Positions 54,508 through 55,358 of a stretch of DNA of 55,358 bases are shown piece after piece. The position numbers were made by a program, and so were the translations under genes. How positions within the stretch are numbered: position 1 is the first letter of the stretch; each line of letters opens with the position of its first letter. Source of the stretch: Isosphaeraceae bacterium (lineage in GTDB: Bacteria; Planctomycetota; Planctomycetia; Isosphaerales; Isosphaeraceae); contig JANXSX010000106.1 of NCBI GenBank assembly GCA_025356475.1, positions 1 to 55,358 of the forward strand, read 5' to 3'. Under the pieces are notes generated by a model. The model had not been told where the DNA came from. It saw nothing but the letters and a program-made list of their open reading frames with translations, and searched no databases.

Positions 54508-54693
54508 TCGCCTTGCTCGTCCGGTGGTATCGCTCGTACCTCGCTCGCTCGACCGACCGACCGACCGTCCCGTGCCCTTGACACCAACGGTGTCCAACAA
54601 CAAAGCGAACGGGTCCTAGGATGTACCCAATCCTTATGGACCTGGCCGCGCATGAAAAAAGAGGTAAAGCAGTCAGGGTTACCCGAGGGACGA

Positions 54694-54898
54694 CAGGGCT
54701 GTTTCATTGTCGTTTCACCTTCGAATCGGGGACTGGCTCCGGGGGTACTCGACCGGTGCCTGTCCCCCTTTCGAAGGCAAGCTGGGCTGAACAGGGGGGA
54801 GGGCAGGCAAGCTGGCTGAACAAGGGGGACAGGCACCACGCGAGTACGCGTCGAGCCAGTCCCCGATGCCAGCCCGACTGAAAAAGGAAACAGCCCTG
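54694..54898. repeat. Composite inverted-repeat element (REP cluster or MITE-like)
   Basis: Nested inverted arms: CAGGGCTGTTTC (54694-54705) with GAAACAGCCCTG (54887-54898); ATCGGGGACTGGCTC (54725-54739) with GAGCCAGTCCCCGAT (54853-54867); TACTCG with CGAGTA; GGTGCCTGTCCCCCTT (54755-54770) with AAGGGGGACAGGCACC (54822-54837). The centre holds a near-perfect direct repeat starting AGGCAAGCTGG at 54775 and 54805. GGTGCCTGTCCCC-type motifs are known from REP sequences mobilised by REP-associated transposases; no such transposase gene is in the window. The surrounding gap 54437-55095 has no recognised gene; a short CTCG/GACC tandem lies at 54540-54568. Confidence 0.75.
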
Positions 54899-55095
54899 CC
54901 CAGGACGATGCCTTCGCTGATCTATCGTAACACCTTATCCTCATGAATCTTATCGTCCTACTCGGGCGGCCAAAAATCCGCCCCGTCCCTCCCGCAATCG
55001 GGTAGACTCGTTTCCAGGTGCGCTTCGAAATGAGGACGCAGGAGTGTCTGAGGAACCACGGTAACAGCGGAATTGGGTTCGTTCCGGCACAAGAT

Positions 55096-55358
55096 TCACG
55101 GGGAGGTCCGGCTCAGGTACTCCTGATGTCTCGCAGCTTTCTGCTGTTTGCGCCGGTAAAGCCGGTTGCCCGACTGCCCCGGCTCGACGTTACTGACCGC
55201 AACCACAGGGACCGCGACGACCGGAATTGGCTTCGTTTCGGTAACCACAGGAGCCGGAGTTGCGACCGGCTTGGGCTTGGCTTTTTCTAAAGCCTTGAGG
55301 GCGCGCTCGAACGAGCGGATTGACTCTCGTTCGTAACGTCGGATCAGCTTGAGACTTG
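55096..55358 (-). CDS. C-terminal part of a planctomycete hypothetical protein (partial)
   Basis: A minus-strand frame open from the window edge to TGA at 55096-55098, 86 codons. It reads SLKLIRRYERESIRSFERAL then KALEKAKPKPV, a Pro/Val-rich linker and a basic end (LYRRKQQKAARHQEYLSRTS). The RYE-x-x-x-x-R-x-(F/Y)-x-(R)-A-L helix is like the C-terminus of an abundant planctomycete family whose N-terminus reads like STGP-x-T-x-EGK-x-x-x-x-x-NALKHG; this is from memory. Function unknown. The start is outside the window. Confidence 0.6.
   Translation of the reverse strand, partial: SLKLIRRYERESIRSFERALKALEKAKPKPVATPAPVVTETKPIPVVAVPVVAVSNVEPGQSGNRLYRRKQQKAARHQEYLSRTSP

Noticed and set aside
54775-54828. 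Possible short CRISPR-like direct repeats
   Set aside because: Only two imperfect copies almost adjacent, no spacer-like unique sequence and no cas genes; part of the nested palindromic element.
55018-55290. 90-codon plus-strand frame near the right end
   Set aside because: The minus-strand frame gives a coherent protein C-terminus with a family-like helix; the plus frame overlaps it and shows no domain.

Overview
The window looks like a chromosomal segment of a planctomycete, most likely of the Isosphaeraceae type. That is inferred from gene content: DUF1549/DUF1553, DUF1501, DUF1592-type and DUF1552 proteins next to several sulfatases, long RND permeases, and moderately GC-rich coding. No rRNA, tRNA or CRISPR array was recognised.

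Layout. 1-1402: the edge of a transposase gene and a membrane protein, both on the minus strand. 1538-8224: a four-gene plus-strand run of planctomycete surface proteins (DUF1549/1553, DUF1501, haem-motif PA14/DUF1592-type, DUF1552). It converges on 8231-12711, a minus-strand run of three secreted sulfatases. 12818-21982: a minus-strand efflux operon (TetR, membrane-fusion lipoprotein, two tandem RND permeases) with a palindromic operator-like site upstream. 22418-23650: a secreted VCBS/FG-GAP repeat protein.

24200-39793 is a stress and envelope island: DUF1328, an AI-2E-type permease with an extra C-terminal domain, a frameshifted helical protein, a single-domain response regulator, a large multi-PAS hybrid histidine kinase, a CBS protein, five small proteins sharing one kind of membrane tail, a holin-X-like protein, a CsbD fusion, small lipoproteins, an NtrC-type sigma-54 activator, an iron-permease-like protein, a ferritin-like protein and a cysteine-rich copper-binding protein. 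Eight good matches and one weak match to the sigma-54 (-24/-12) promoter consensus lie in front of these genes, some also in front of the kinase and receiver genes. The best reading is a locally clustered sigma-54 regulon run by the resident two-component proteins.

39943-40216 is a decayed DUF1501 fragment. 40316-42067 is a GT39-type membrane glycosyltransferase. 42324-46354 is a SNF2 helicase plus SWIM zinc-finger pair. 47038-54436 is a SNF2 helicase plus giant adenine methylase pair resembling DrmD and DrmMI of class 1 DISARM, but with no drmA, drmB or drmC beside it. A REP-like inverted repeat sits in frame inside the methylase gene, and a composite inverted-repeat element follows it. The window closes with the C-terminal part of another minus-strand gene.
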